From Debaryomyces hansenii CBS767 (Eukaryota > Ascomycota > Pichiomycetes > Serinales > Debaryomycetaceae): 64,000 nucleotides of DNA. The stretch covers positions 124,001 to 188,000 of the forward strand of contig NC_006044.2 of assembly GCF_000006445.2 (NCBI RefSeq), read 5' to 3'. Under the pieces are notes generated by a model. It was not told the origin of the DNA, did not search any database, and saw nothing but the letters and a program-made list of their open reading frames with translations. Below are positions 48,550 to 58,725 of this stretch, in pieces. The translations under genes were made by a program, and so were the position numbers. Position 1 is the first letter of the stretch. Each line of letters opens with the position of its first letter.

Positions 48550-50661
48550 ATGCTCTTTACTTCTAAATTTGTATTGTTCTGTTTAACGTTTGGTGCCAGC
48601 GTTATTTCCCGACCTGTAACAGATAATAAAGTCGATGTCTCTCCCAGACATTTGACTTCATGTGATGAAATATTTGAGCCATATCCCAAGTGCCCTAAAG
48701 CCAATTTGGCACAATGGAAATATTCGAACTTACCAAAGTCTCAAGTCAGTATAACTAATGTTGAACTGGTTGGTGGTAACAGTTATGATGTTACTGTTCA
48801 CTTCAAGAGTGACCATACTATGTCGCTAAGTTCATTGAGTGAGTTGAAGATAATGACGCCCGTAAATACTTTCATATTTTCAAGAAATGGAAATGTCAAG
48901 TTAATTACAAACCCTGGCGACTTTACTTACACATTTACTGTCGGCGCCATCGATCTGATAGACGGAACTAGAGGCGAATTATGTATACCCGCTGTATCAT
49001 TTCAATTTGACTGGTGTCTGGTAGGCGTTTATGACAAAACTGAATGTAATTCATGGAGATACGACAAGTCATATGATATCTATACTGGCTGTCAAGATCC
49101 ATTCCATAAGAGCGATTCTTTGTACTGTTTCCGAAAAAAGGAGTGTACATCATCCAGTTCAGTGGCTCCATCTAGCTCACATACAACTTCATCGTGTACT
49201 ACTTCATCTAGTTTGCTTACAACGTCGTCGTGTTCAACTACTTCATCTAGTTCAGTTGCTTTATCCAGTTCACTTACAACTTCATCGTGTTCAACTACTT
49301 CTAGTTCAGTGGCTTCGTCCAGTTCAGTCGCTTTATCCAGTTCGCTTACAACGTCATTATGTTCAACTACCTCTAGTTCAGGGGCTTCATCTAGTCCAGT
49401 TGCTTTATCCAGTTCAGTCGTCTCACCTAGCTCGGTGGTCACCTCATCGTGTTCAACCAGCTCATCCAGTTCAATCGCTTTATCCAGTTTGCTTACAACT
49501 TCATCTAGTTCAGTGGCTTCATCTAGTTCAGTTGATTTATCCAGTTCACTTACAACTTCATCCAGTTCAGTCGTCTCACCTAGCTCGGTGGTCACCTCAT
49601 CGTGTTCAACCAGTTCATCCAGTTCAATCGCTTTATCCAGTTTGCTTACAACTTCATCATGTTCAACTACTTCTAGTCCAGTCGCCTCATCTAGTTCAGT
49701 TGCTTTATCCAGTTCAGTGGCTTCATCTAGTCCAGTTGCTTTATCCAGTTCAGTGGCTTCATCCAGTTCAGTCGTCTCACCTAGCTCGGTGGTCACCTCA
49801 TCGTGTTTAACCAGTTCATCCAGTTCAGTTGGCTCATCAATTATCCCATCAAGTTCAGTTCTCACTTCATCGAGTTCAACCGCTACGTCTATACCAACAT
49901 ACCAATTGTATAGTCCTCCTTCTGAAACGGCTCCTGCAACTAGTAGTATTTTCGTCACTGGGTCCACAACTACTCTTAGAACTATCAGCTCGGGCCAATC
50001 GATAGCTATCCAAAAATGTGAAACTACCGTTACAATTAATTCCAATGGTGATTGCATTACTATCACTTCGACTATTATTGGCACTTATCCATTATTTCCA
50101 ACAGAATCAGGAACTTCTGAGATGAGTATAGGTTCGCCCACATTAACATCATTAAATGACCATCCGGGCAGTGTAGTGGGCAACACATTAGCTAGCGAAA
50201 ACCCTGCCATGGATATTCATTCAAGTAGTGAAGACGAACATGCTAAATCGGTTGCTGGTGTTAGTATTATCACTAAGGAAGACTTAACTTACACTGCACA
50301 TCATCCATTACCAACAGGCTCAAAGGGCTCTACATTAAGCATCAATGGAGCCCCTGGGCCAAAGTCACTGGAATTACCTTCACCCTCGATTGATACTGAT
50401 TATAGCTTAATGACACCAGGCTCTAGTGTTACCTTCCACCTCAGTAATAGACCTAGTGTTGCTGCAACTTTCAACCAAGTTTCTAATAATTTCAAAACTG
50501 TATCATCTGCGCCCGTCCCTAGTCTCAGTGTATCTACTTTTCCCACGGCTCCTGAACTGTCGGCTTTCACTTATGTTAGTGTTTACAGCGGTGATGCAGC
50601 TTTCTCCAAAAAAAGAAGTTCTTTGTTATGGACATTCTTGCTTGCTATCGCGTACATCTAA
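48550..50661 (+). CDS. Flo11-domain GPI-anchored adhesin (flocculin)
   Basis: Cell-wall adhesin of 703 residues. A signal peptide (1-20) precedes a Cys-rich domain at about 38-199 that resembles the Flo11 domain (PF10182): TSCDEIF..PKCP start, the strand YDVTVHFKSDHTMSLSSLSELKI, LITNPGDFTYTFTV, then IPAVSFQFDW and YDIYTGCQDPF, with Cys at 38, 48, 145, 156, 166, 181, 193 and 199. A Ser/Thr/Val repeat stalk (about 200-445) and a Ser/Thr-rich segment follow, ending in a hydrophobic GPI-attachment tail (SLLWTFLLAIAYI) after SGDAAFSKKR. Flo11 proteins mediate homotypic adhesion, biofilm and invasive growth. CTG codons would read as Ser if the organism is CTG-Ser. Confidence 0.85.
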   Translation: MLFTSKFVLFCLTFGASVISRPVTDNKVDVSPRHLTSCDEIFEPYPKCPKANLAQWKYSNLPKSQVSITNVELVGGNSYDVTVHFKSDHTMSLSSLSELKIMTPVNTFIFSRNGNVKLITNPGDFTYTFTVGAIDLIDGTRGELCIPAVSFQFDWCLVGVYDKTECNSWRYDKSYDIYTGCQDPFHKSDSLYCFRKKECTSSSSVAPSSSHTTSSCTTSSSLLTTSSCSTTSSSSVALSSSLTTSSCSTTSSSVASSSSVALSSSLTTSLCSTTSSSGASSSPVALSSSVVSPSSVVTSSCSTSSSSSIALSSLLTTSSSSVASSSSVDLSSSLTTSSSSVVSPSSVVTSSCSTSSSSSIALSSLLTTSSCSTTSSPVASSSSVALSSSVASSSPVALSSSVASSSSVVSPSSVVTSSCLTSSSSSVGSSIIPSSSVLTSSSSTATSIPTYQLYSPPSETAPATSSIFVTGSTTTLRTISSGQSIAIQKCETTVTINSNGDCITITSTIIGTYPLFPTESGTSEMSIGSPTLTSLNDHPGSVVGNTLASENPAMDIHSSSEDEHAKSVAGVSIITKEDLTYTAHHPLPTGSKGSTLSINGAPGPKSLELPSPSIDTDYSLMTPGSSVTFHLSNRPSVAATFNQVSNNFKTVSSAPVPSLSVSTFPTAPELSAFTYVSVYSGDAAFSKKRSSLLWTFLLAIAYI
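49147..49885 (+). repeat. Degenerate Ser-rich tandem repeats in the Flo11-type adhesin
   Basis: Interleaved short units (SSSSVALSS, LTTSSCSTT, SSSVVSPSSVVTSSC) built from TCATCTAGTTCAGT-type DNA. The larger block around SVVSPSSVVTSSC recurs at about 49420, 49567 and 49767. Because units are multiples of 3 bp, long shadow ORFs appear on both strands. Confidence 0.88.
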
Positions 50662-50914
50662 TAAATTAAGGAAATAAACAATTAACCATCCTTATTTTTC
50701 GATACTGTTGCATTAACCTGAATCCTATTGTATTCATTTAGTTTCTTCTCAAGTATATTAGGTTGTTATTCCATCAATTTGGCTAGTTAATTTTTATGAA
50801 TAAATACATTATACTTATCAAAATAATAGAATGGTATGAAGAAGAAACGAAACTTCTTTCCAAATGAAGAAACATTCATTTAAAAACTGCTTATTTCCAA
50901 ATATGTCTGTGAAC

Positions 50915-51063
50915 GAAATATTCATTAGCAGCTAGTATTCTTTAAAAGTGGGAAATTCAAAGGTAAAATAAACTGTGTGCACAATTGGTTTCACAATTCG
51001 TAGTTATACAATTGTATGTGCTCGTATCATGGGCAAAAGGTTTGACTGAGTTCCTGAATTCAT
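50915..51063 (-). pseudogene. Relic of the OCA-family gene 5' end
   Basis: On the minus strand from 51063 the DNA reads MNSGTQSNLLPMI, matching MDSGTQLDLLPMI of the OCA gene (its residues 21-33). After a deletion and stop codons, a second match reads ILPLNFPLLK against VPPLNFSLVE (residues 75-83). The frame is broken by stops and the catalytic half is gone, so this is a dead duplicate. The left boundary is approximate. Confidence 0.8.
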
Positions 51064-51400
51064 TTCAAGATTTGTCGTGACAATTCAGATTATCAGAAAT
51101 TCAATGGCTTAAGAATACCATGATATATATATTGTTGAATAATTTTCTCGATTCAATAAAATACCAGACCTATTTAATGATGTCTACAGAATGAAAATAT
51201 GTGTTTAGTGCGAATATAATTTTCCTTCGAATAATGTGGAACCATTTTCTACTCATGGGAATCCCCAAAATTATAGTATACTACATATATGGTGGTAATT
51301 GTATCAATAATAGGCTTAATATTGTCACTAGACTTTTGAAATTAAAAGCTTTACGATAATGCATGATTTATTAAAATACTTTCGAACTATTGGACGTAAA
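51064..51400. repeat. Diverged duplicate of the OCA promoter region (45902-46260)
   Basis: Collinear similarity to 45902-46260 continues upstream of the relic start: for example TGGAACCATTTTCTACTC at about 46108 and 51237, followed by CCAAAATTA, and GATAATGTATGATATTAAAA versus GATAATGCATGATTTATTAA near the end. This shows a segmental duplication of about 0.5 kb or more. Confidence 0.8.
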
Positions 51401-52899
51401 ATCACAAATCACATACAATACAAAGTAATTGCATTATGTTACTGATATAGTCATATATAACATCTCCCAAGCCAGTATTGCTATTAAGCTTAGTGTAAAA
51501 TGCTGAGCACTTCCATTTATAAGTTGCTAGACCAAAAAATTGTTATAAAAGCTGAAAAATTGTGACAACAAACTAATTTCACGGTTATTTCAGATTACCA
51601 CTTAAACTACATACAATAAACAATTTAAGTGACTAAATTTTTCAACCCATTTTCAGGTTGATTGAAGAAAGAAACTGAAGTAGTAAGATCTATTACCAAA
51701 ACGGGCATAAACCAATATTTACTCTTGGTTAAGAAAAAGACCGAAGCTTTACCGATCGTGCCAACACAATTATGGGTCTAATACACAATACCTATCCGAA
51801 CCTTGTATCTATTTTAGGATTTAGTTGAATGAATATCCCCGATGAGCCTGCAACGAAGACCCATTAGAAAGGTAAGATGCAGACCTGGCTTGCTTAGGCG
51901 AAATCATGCGCCGAATATTTTTGTACTACAGCTGGCAACCGAGGCTTCATATGGAACAAAAAGTATTGGTCAAATATAGAAACATCGCAATGGTGACCTA
52001 AGAAAATGCCATTCAAATAAAGGCTTGGAAAACTCATGCTGGCCTTAATGTTGGTCACTACTCATCTCTAGAAAGCATCTTGTACGTAATATGAAAAATT
52101 CTATGAACCGGCGTTGTATCACCTTCCATTTTGGTTGTCATTTAGGATGCCTTATATCTATACTAACTAAAACAGTTTTAGCTACAATAATAAACCTTTC
52201 CTGCATTCCGGTACCGGTATTCATTCACTGTATCATATCTGTCATTGCTCGAGTACGGCAAATTTTTTCACACCTCTTCATATTGTGATGTACATTATAT
52301 CATCTATTTCAATCTGTCCGTTCATTTGTAACCTCTAATCATGAATAAATCATATCTCTCTACTAATAGAAATTAAGCCATTTCCGACGATAACAGTTGA
52401 TTCAGTATAATTTAGTGAGAGAGAATTTAAAGTTCGGTGCGATTCGTAATTTATCGCATAAGCAGCATTACAATTCAATTATGTAGGCCATAATATATAT
52501 ACAGGAATTTGCAGCACCCTAAAAATAATATTTTATGCATATTTCACTCCTTCGCCCGCGTACAGCGTGCACTAGAACATATGTGACTGTCGTCATCACG
52601 TATACCGAGGCGAGAAGTTTTAGGCAGATCAATAACAAAATCCGCACAAATCGAGATACGATGAAATTAGACGAATACCAAAATTCATTCAGATATGCAA
52701 GGCAAAGTATAGAAGAAATTTGATATAATTTCAGGCGTAATTATCCGGAAACAATGCAAAATTCTTCGTATACGGATTTAAAGTGCTATTCACGTTTCGT
52801 AGAATTCCATTTTTTCATCTTCATATAAGATATAAAATGCCCCATTATTGCAAAAGACGTTTTCTTTGAAGGTTTCAAATCAATTCGGATCAAGACAAA
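51401..52899. other. Spacer upstream of the PA14/GLEYA-type adhesin
   Basis: 1.5 kb with no convincing gene. Short ATG frames (65 and 62 codons) lack features. A stretch near 52495 (AATATATATACAGGAATTTGCA) resembles one near 47600, in a position compatible with the same segmental duplication, but it is short and AT-rich. Confidence 0.6.
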
Positions 52900-55800
52900 A
52901 TGGGAGGTTTTAAAGGGCTCTTGTTAGCACTAGCATTAGTTCAATTTTGTATGGCCGCAACACCTTCGCCATGCCTGCCTCTTACTTCTCCATCATTAGG
53001 GTTTAATGCCGTCTTCTATCCTTATAGCTTTAGAGACGATACGTCGCTGAGGGACTTGAATTATATGAACGGAGGCTATAAGTCGTTGAAGCCAATTGCT
53101 CTGGCATCTGGAATTACAGATATAAATTTTGCTATAGCTGCCGGTAGTAACCTGATTGTTAAAGGCCAAATTTATGGAAAAACTGTGACAGTTTCAAACT
53201 TTAGTGTTGAACTAACTGGTTACTTTCTTGCCCCAGAAACTGGTGATTACCAACTTCTGATGTCCGTGGATGACGGTGCGTTGGTTACATTCGGTGCTGG
53301 TCAGGCATTTGGGTGCTGTAACACAGTGTCAACATCCAATGACGGTAATTATGCTCTATTCACCCATTGGTATTCCACATCTAATGCTCCAGGACAAACA
53401 GTTTCTACACAACATCTTACGGCTGGATATTACTATCCTATGAAGATATTTTATGTGAATATGCAAAATCCGATGAGTATGACTTTTAAAGTCACTACAC
53501 CAAGTGGAAATGTGATTACCAATTTTAAAAATGTTTACACCTTTGCAAATACGGATACTCATTGTCCTGCTGTCAGACCCACAACTACAGTCACCAAGAC
53601 ATGGACTGGTACCAACGCACAAACAACCACTAACAGCGCTACATCTTTCGGTACAGACACCGTTGAAATTGACATTCCTATCCCAACAGTGACCACCACT
53701 AAGACGTATACTGGGTCTGATATGACAACCATAACCCATACTGCTCCACCTGGAGAAACAGCCACCGTTGAAGTTGATGTTCCTATTCCAACCACTATCG
53801 TGATCAAAACTTGGACAGGATCTGATATTACAACTATTACCCACACTGCATCGCCAGGAGAAACAGCTACTGTTGAGGTTGATGTCCCAATTCCAACATT
53901 CACGACAACGAGAACATGGACCGGTTCTGACATTTCGACTACTACTCACACAGCATCCATTGGCGAAAATGCTACAGTTGAGGTCAATGTCCCAATTCCA
54001 ACAATTACCACGACTAGAACATGGACTGGGTCTGATATGACAACCGTAACTCACACTGCACTGCCCGGTGAAACCGCCACCGTTGAAGTAGATGTTCCAA
54101 TCCCAACTGTCACAACAACTAGGACATGGACAGGCTCCGAGTTTGTGACGACCACTCATTCTGTACCACCAGGAGAAACAGCTACGGTTGAAGTCGATGT
54201 CCCAATTCCAACCTTCACGACAACGAGAACATGGACCGGTTCTGACATTTCGACTACTACTCACACAGCATCAATAGGTGGAAATGCTACTGTTGAGGTT
54301 GATATTCCTATCCCAACAGTAACGACCACCAGAACATGGACCGGTAACGGTACTAGAACCATTACGCACACTGAGCCAGTTGGTGCAACTGCAACTGTTG
54401 AAGTTGATCTTCCGATTCCAACAGTTACCACAACGAAAACATGGACTGGGTCTGATATGACAACCATAACTCACACTGCACCACCTGGGGAAACAGCCAC
54501 TGTTGAAGTCGAAGTTCCAGCGACTTCGAATTCGTCAATTTCTAGTATATCTCTGACATACTCCAGTGTACCAATTACATCGCCATTTGTGTCCTCAAGT
54601 ATAACTAGTGGCGCAGGTGTACCATCTAGCACATTGAATTCAACAGTTTCAAGTGTACCATTTACATCACCCCATGCCTCCTCAGATATAAGTAGCGAGT
54701 CATTGACATCATCAAGGTCACTGAATTCAACAGTCTCAAGCGTACCAACCACATCATCCTATGCCTCCTCAGATATGAGTAGCGAGTCAGTGGTATCACC
54801 TAGCATGTCGAATTCGACAGTTTCCAGCATGTCAATATCGCCAACCATATCTAGTGCCCCAGCGTCATTTTCTAGTATGAAACCAAGCTCGATCGCATCT
54901 AGTGAATCAGATGTTCTGTCGATAATACCCTCCATGCCTGTTATAATCAGTTCATCTTCACGTCCTTATTACGGGAATTCATCATACCTACAATCTTCCA
55001 CAATTGATTCAGTCTCTTCATCAGTGTCCTTAGACTTAAGCAGTGATACTACAAGTAACTATATCACTCCGACATCTTCCATGGACATCGTTTCTGAAAG
55101 TTCGAAAAACATAGAATCATTAGCTACTAGTGAGACTAATGAATACACTTCTGTGATGGAATCATCTGAATCACAAGTAAGTCCCGTGTCAAGTAGCATG
55201 CCGATAAGTGAGAACAGTGTACACTTTACCACAGAATATCCTTCCTCCTCTAATTCAGAAACATTTGTGACATCTGCTGCTAACCTAATTACTATTCCAT
55301 CTCCTACTACGTCTCACAACAGAGAGCTGACAATTATGGTAACAGATCATACGACTCTTTCATCACTTTCAACTTCAGATTCAACGGATTCCAATTCTGT
55401 TATTCCAAATGAAAATACTTCTGAAAGAAATTCAAATCAATTATCCACCAATTATAATAGTGCAACGGAATATGGAGGAAACACAGGTGAAAATAATACC
55501 CCGACATCTATCGTCACAGACCTGCTTACCATTGCGACAACTACGCCGAATACAAGCGCTTCTAGCAAAGGTAAATATGAAATGAGCGAAACTATATCTA
55601 ATGAAGTCTCTAATACCAGCACTAGCATTGAATCTGTTGGAACTAATAGCGTACCTCATAATAATGGATCCGGTAATGGATCAAATAATGGATCTGGTGC
55701 CCAGTCTTATAGTGGGTCTAATAATGGATCTGGTGCTGAGTCTAATAATGGATCTAATAATGGATCTAATGGTAATGGGTCTAATAATAGATCAGGTACT

Positions 55801-56085
55801 GAGTCTAATAATGGATCTGGTAATGTATCTAACTCCTCGCCGACTGAAACAAATGGAAGTACAACCACATCTGCAATTGAAGGTACTTCCAACCCATCCA
55901 TCTCCGCGCCAGCTTCAACGAGGGAATGGGCAACTTCGACTTCTGGCTTTACGACTTCATCATCTTCACCATCGTCCGTAAGTTCAGTTCCTACTGTCGC
56001 ACCAATGACCGGATCTGGTTCTTTGACCAAACATATTTCCTTATCAACTTTAATTTTGAGTATGTTGATAGCCATGATAGTTTAG
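52900..56085 (+). CDS. Flo1-type GPI-anchored adhesin with PA14/GLEYA-like lectin domain
   Basis: A wall protein of 1061 residues. A signal peptide (1-19, ending CMAA) is followed by a PA14/GLEYA-like domain (about 25-225) with the marker GYFLAPETGDYQLLMSVDDG; Asp124-Asp125 correspond to the calcium-binding DcisD motif of Flo/Epa lectins, and a GCC follows at 138-140. Nine 35-residue flocculin-type repeats (228-542, consensus TVTTTRTWTGSDMTTITHT plus PGETATVEVDVPIP), a Ser/Thr-rich stalk and an Asn-Gly-Ser repeat (about 921-977) follow. It ends in a GPI signal (SLSTLILSMLIAMIV). Expected role: sugar-binding cell-cell or surface adhesion. No orthologue name is assigned. Confidence 0.88.
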   Translation: MGGFKGLLLALALVQFCMAATPSPCLPLTSPSLGFNAVFYPYSFRDDTSLRDLNYMNGGYKSLKPIALASGITDINFAIAAGSNLIVKGQIYGKTVTVSNFSVELTGYFLAPETGDYQLLMSVDDGALVTFGAGQAFGCCNTVSTSNDGNYALFTHWYSTSNAPGQTVSTQHLTAGYYYPMKIFYVNMQNPMSMTFKVTTPSGNVITNFKNVYTFANTDTHCPAVRPTTTVTKTWTGTNAQTTTNSATSFGTDTVEIDIPIPTVTTTKTYTGSDMTTITHTAPPGETATVEVDVPIPTTIVIKTWTGSDITTITHTASPGETATVEVDVPIPTFTTTRTWTGSDISTTTHTASIGENATVEVNVPIPTITTTRTWTGSDMTTVTHTALPGETATVEVDVPIPTVTTTRTWTGSEFVTTTHSVPPGETATVEVDVPIPTFTTTRTWTGSDISTTTHTASIGGNATVEVDIPIPTVTTTRTWTGNGTRTITHTEPVGATATVEVDLPIPTVTTTKTWTGSDMTTITHTAPPGETATVEVEVPATSNSSISSISLTYSSVPITSPFVSSSITSGAGVPSSTLNSTVSSVPFTSPHASSDISSESLTSSRSLNSTVSSVPTTSSYASSDMSSESVVSPSMSNSTVSSMSISPTISSAPASFSSMKPSSIASSESDVLSIIPSMPVIISSSSRPYYGNSSYLQSSTIDSVSSSVSLDLSSDTTSNYITPTSSMDIVSESSKNIESLATSETNEYTSVMESSESQVSPVSSSMPISENSVHFTTEYPSSSNSETFVTSAANLITIPSPTTSHNRELTIMVTDHTTLSSLSTSDSTDSNSVIPNENTSERNSNQLSTNYNSATEYGGNTGENNTPTSIVTDLLTIATTTPNTSASSKGKYEMSETISNEVSNTSTSIESVGTNSVPHNNGSGNGSNNGSGAQSYSGSNNGSGAESNNGSNNGSNGNGSNNRSGTESNNGSGNVSNSSPTETNGSTTTSAIEGTSNPSISAPASTREWATSTSGFTTSSSSPSSVSSVPTVAPMTGSGSLTKHISLSTLILSMLIAMIV
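53581..54525 (+). repeat. Nine tandem 105-bp repeats in the Flo1-type adhesin
   Basis: Exactly 9 x 105 bp, residues 228-542, with no length variation among units. Units 4 and 7 share a long nearly identical DNA stretch (from TTCACGACAACGAGAACA onward), while units 1 and 8 are the most diverged, indicating ongoing recombination inside the array. Confidence 0.93.
55660..55830 (+). repeat. Asn-Gly-Ser low-complexity repeats
   Basis: Repeated AATAATGGATCT-type 12-mers encode NNGS units, interspersed with GAES/GTES. They supply many N-X-S sequons near the wall-anchored end of the protein. Confidence 0.85.
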
Positions 56086-56592
56086 TTCGATTTTTCGAAT
56101 TCTTTTATAAATTAATATTTTTCTGATATTTTACAGTTTCTTTTGACGTTTCTTTACTTTCATATTATTGATATTCCAAGGTTTTTTTATTTCATTTTCT
56201 TTCTATCATTTATAATTTCTTTAGTCCTAAATGGGATCTAATAATATTTATCAATTTTTATAAATTTGTAGATAACGCAGTTGGATATTTCACAAGGATT
56301 TGGAAGCAAATTTAGAACAATACGTGTCTTTCGAATGTACTATGATTGTATTATTGACTTGAACATTCAAAGTATAGATTCTGAATTAAATGGAAAGTTA
56401 GTGAAAGAGCATATATAAAATAATTTTCTTCGTGCCAATTGTAAATTATAATTTAGAATTATACCACCGTATCGTGAATCAAGTAAGCTTCTATTCAGAT
56501 ATATATTGATATATGTTTATCGTTAATTTTGTGTAACCAGAAGGAGGTTTTATATCCAAATTATTACAATATCTGTTATCAACTAAACAGAG
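56086..56592. other. Promoter region of the zinc-cluster regulator
   Basis: A 507-bp AT-rich spacer. No CGG-N10-CCG site is present, in contrast to the other two cluster promoters, so the regulator seems not to autoregulate through that site. Confidence 0.55.
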
Positions 56593-58476
56593 ATGCCTAA
56601 AGTAAATAAAGATATTAAAGCGTGTCATTATTGCTATACAAAAAAGATCAAGTGTAGACGAGAATTACAAACGCAGCCATGCAAGAAATGTCAAGATTTA
56701 AATATCAAATGTGAGACTCGAGAACATAATTTGAAAATTACCATCTCCAGAAGTTTATTTGAAGATCAAAAACAAGAAATTGCCATCTTGAAAGAAAAGC
56801 TTAAGAGTGCTGAAAATGCAAGGATTTCAATGGGAGATAGGATTCAAGAATTGGAATCCTTAGGGAGACCAACGATACAACCAGATCCGACGGATGAATG
56901 TAATCTGTTTGGCATTGAATCGACATCGTCACTCCACTTCAATCAAAACTTATATTCATTAATTACCGGCGTAAAAAATGTTATGAATATCAATGATCCA
57001 CCATCTGAATTATATCAGGATTATACCAGAAGCTCGAAATTATGCGTTTACAGCTTACCGGATAAGCAAACTGCTGTCTCTCTACTCAACGTAGCATACA
57101 AGACATTATGCTTTGATTATCATTTACTAATACGTAAAACTACGTCGTTTACAATTGACCAAATATACGACAATATAAGTTCTACATCTGTTGATAGGAA
57201 TGAGGTTATTCGATTATTTTTTTTGCTTTCCTTCGGTGAATTATATAATACACCATTATCTAAAAGCTATGAAGGGTATCCTGGTTTAAAATATTTTAAA
57301 ATTGGAATTAGTTTTCTTCAGGATTTGTATGAGACTCCAACGATAGGTTATATTGAAATCATTTTACTTGCATCACTTTACTTTAATTCCTTAAACCTTT
57401 TGAATTATTCTTATGTTTATTTGGGTGTTGCTGCAAGATTGTCAATGATTATGGGGTTGAATAGAAGGTCTACCTATGAAAATATATCTCTATCCTTACA
57501 CGAGAAAGAGCGATATAAACGAGTATGGTGGACAGTTTACATACTTGATGTTTTCTTGAGTTCAAATTTGGGTTATCTGATTTCTCTTAGCAACGAAAAT
57601 AATATTGATCTACCACAAGGAAAGTATAGTTTAGATTTGAAGCTAAAAGATGAATTCAATCCTGCATTCTTTTTGATCAAAAGAATTGAGTTGGCGAAGA
57701 TAAATGTGTCAATTGTCAATGAAATTTATACGTCTCGATCACTGGAGAATAGGCTAATGGAATCGATTAATCAGATTTTAAGTGAATTGAATTCTTTTTA
57801 TGCTAATTTAATATTAGATTCTAAGGACGTTGTCAACAACAATGATTTGGAGGTTTTTAATCGCTCAACAGTTTCTTTGAAATTAAGATATAATGAATGT
57901 GTGATATTGGCTACAAGACCTATTTTTCTTTCCTTTTTTGAGATAAATAGGACCAATAGTTGGGATGTAAATCTAATTAACAAGGAAACTTCGAGTATTA
58001 TAAAACTATCTGAGGTTTGCATTCAGGCAGCAATGTCTAATTGTGACATTCTACATTCTTTATTCATCAACGAAAAGATATCATATTATGGGTATATTGA
58101 TACCAACTTCTTATTTTCTGCTACAACAATAATATTAATGGGAAGCTCCATGGACTATTTTTCTTACGTTACACATCAGAATTCTGATTTGGATCTTAAT
58201 TCATTTATGAATAGATCGGTCTCAATGATGGAGGCTATGCACGGTTTTGGTAACCTATCAGCCACAGAGTTTTTAAAACATATTACAAAATTGCGATCTA
58301 ATTTGAAGAGTGCAAAGGAAGCCACTCATAAAGACAACTGCCACACATCCAATTTTTTTCTTGATCTTGATTTTGAGACTTTGGAACAGGAGTTGCAGGA
58401 ATATATACCAGGAGAGTTTAATATCAATCCTTTAACAGATTCTATATTCCTTCATCAATCCCCATCCATTTCTTAG
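56593..58476 (+). CDS. Zn2Cys6 transcription factor, candidate regulator of the adjacent cluster
   Basis: A binuclear zinc cluster at residues 11-40 (CX2CX6CX8CX2CX6C: Cys 11, 14, 21, 30, 33, 40) with the basic KKIKCRR region. A linker and a predicted dimerising coiled coil (about 58-90) follow. The fungal-specific transcription factor domain (PF04082-like) includes GVAARLSMIMGLNRRS and ERYKRVWWTVYILDVFLSSNLGY. The length is 627 residues. Zinc-cluster dimers bind CGG triplets at fixed spacing; six CGG-N10-CCG palindromes lie in the promoters of the next three genes. That this protein binds them is an inference from proximity; a Put3 orthologue elsewhere is the main alternative. Confidence 0.9.
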   Translation: MPKVNKDIKACHYCYTKKIKCRRELQTQPCKKCQDLNIKCETREHNLKITISRSLFEDQKQEIAILKEKLKSAENARISMGDRIQELESLGRPTIQPDPTDECNLFGIESTSSLHFNQNLYSLITGVKNVMNINDPPSELYQDYTRSSKLCVYSLPDKQTAVSLLNVAYKTLCFDYHLLIRKTTSFTIDQIYDNISSTSVDRNEVIRLFFLLSFGELYNTPLSKSYEGYPGLKYFKIGISFLQDLYETPTIGYIEIILLASLYFNSLNLLNYSYVYLGVAARLSMIMGLNRRSTYENISLSLHEKERYKRVWWTVYILDVFLSSNLGYLISLSNENNIDLPQGKYSLDLKLKDEFNPAFFLIKRIELAKINVSIVNEIYTSRSLENRLMESINQILSELNSFYANLILDSKDVVNNNDLEVFNRSTVSLKLRYNECVILATRPIFLSFFEINRTNSWDVNLINKETSSIIKLSEVCIQAAMSNCDILHSLFINEKISYYGYIDTNFLFSATTIILMGSSMDYFSYVTHQNSDLDLNSFMNRSVSMMEAMHGFGNLSATEFLKHITKLRSNLKSAKEATHKDNCHTSNFFLDLDFETLEQELQEYIPGEFNINPLTDSIFLHQSPSIS

Positions 58477-58725
58477 AAAAGCCATGGTTTTATTTATTTC
58501 TTTAAAATTTTTTTTTCAACTATATCAGATACGCATCCTAATTCAAAAAACTGAAAGGTATAAATTCTAATAGGTATATGGAGCTTTTGAGTCATTTATG
58601 CATATTCACATCAGTATTACCTTTGTAAAATATATAATATTTATTATAATTGTTTTACGTTTACACATGCCGGACATTTAAAGAAGGGAAAATATTATTA
58701 CTAGTGCTTCTGGATGGATAATGAG

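Noticed and set aside
49031..49810. 259-codon frame rich in VQLLHLVQ repeats on the plus strand
   Set aside because: Frame-shifted shadow of the same adhesin repeats.
49092..50084. 330-codon antisense frame rich in ELDEATELDK repeats
   Set aside because: It is the mirror of the Ser-rich adhesin repeats; repeat units in multiples of 3 bp keep several frames open. The sense frame has signal peptide, Flo11-type domain and GPI tail.
53356..54264. 302-codon antisense frame over the Flo1-type repeats
   Set aside because: Shadow of the 105-bp array; start codon and neighbours do not support a gene.
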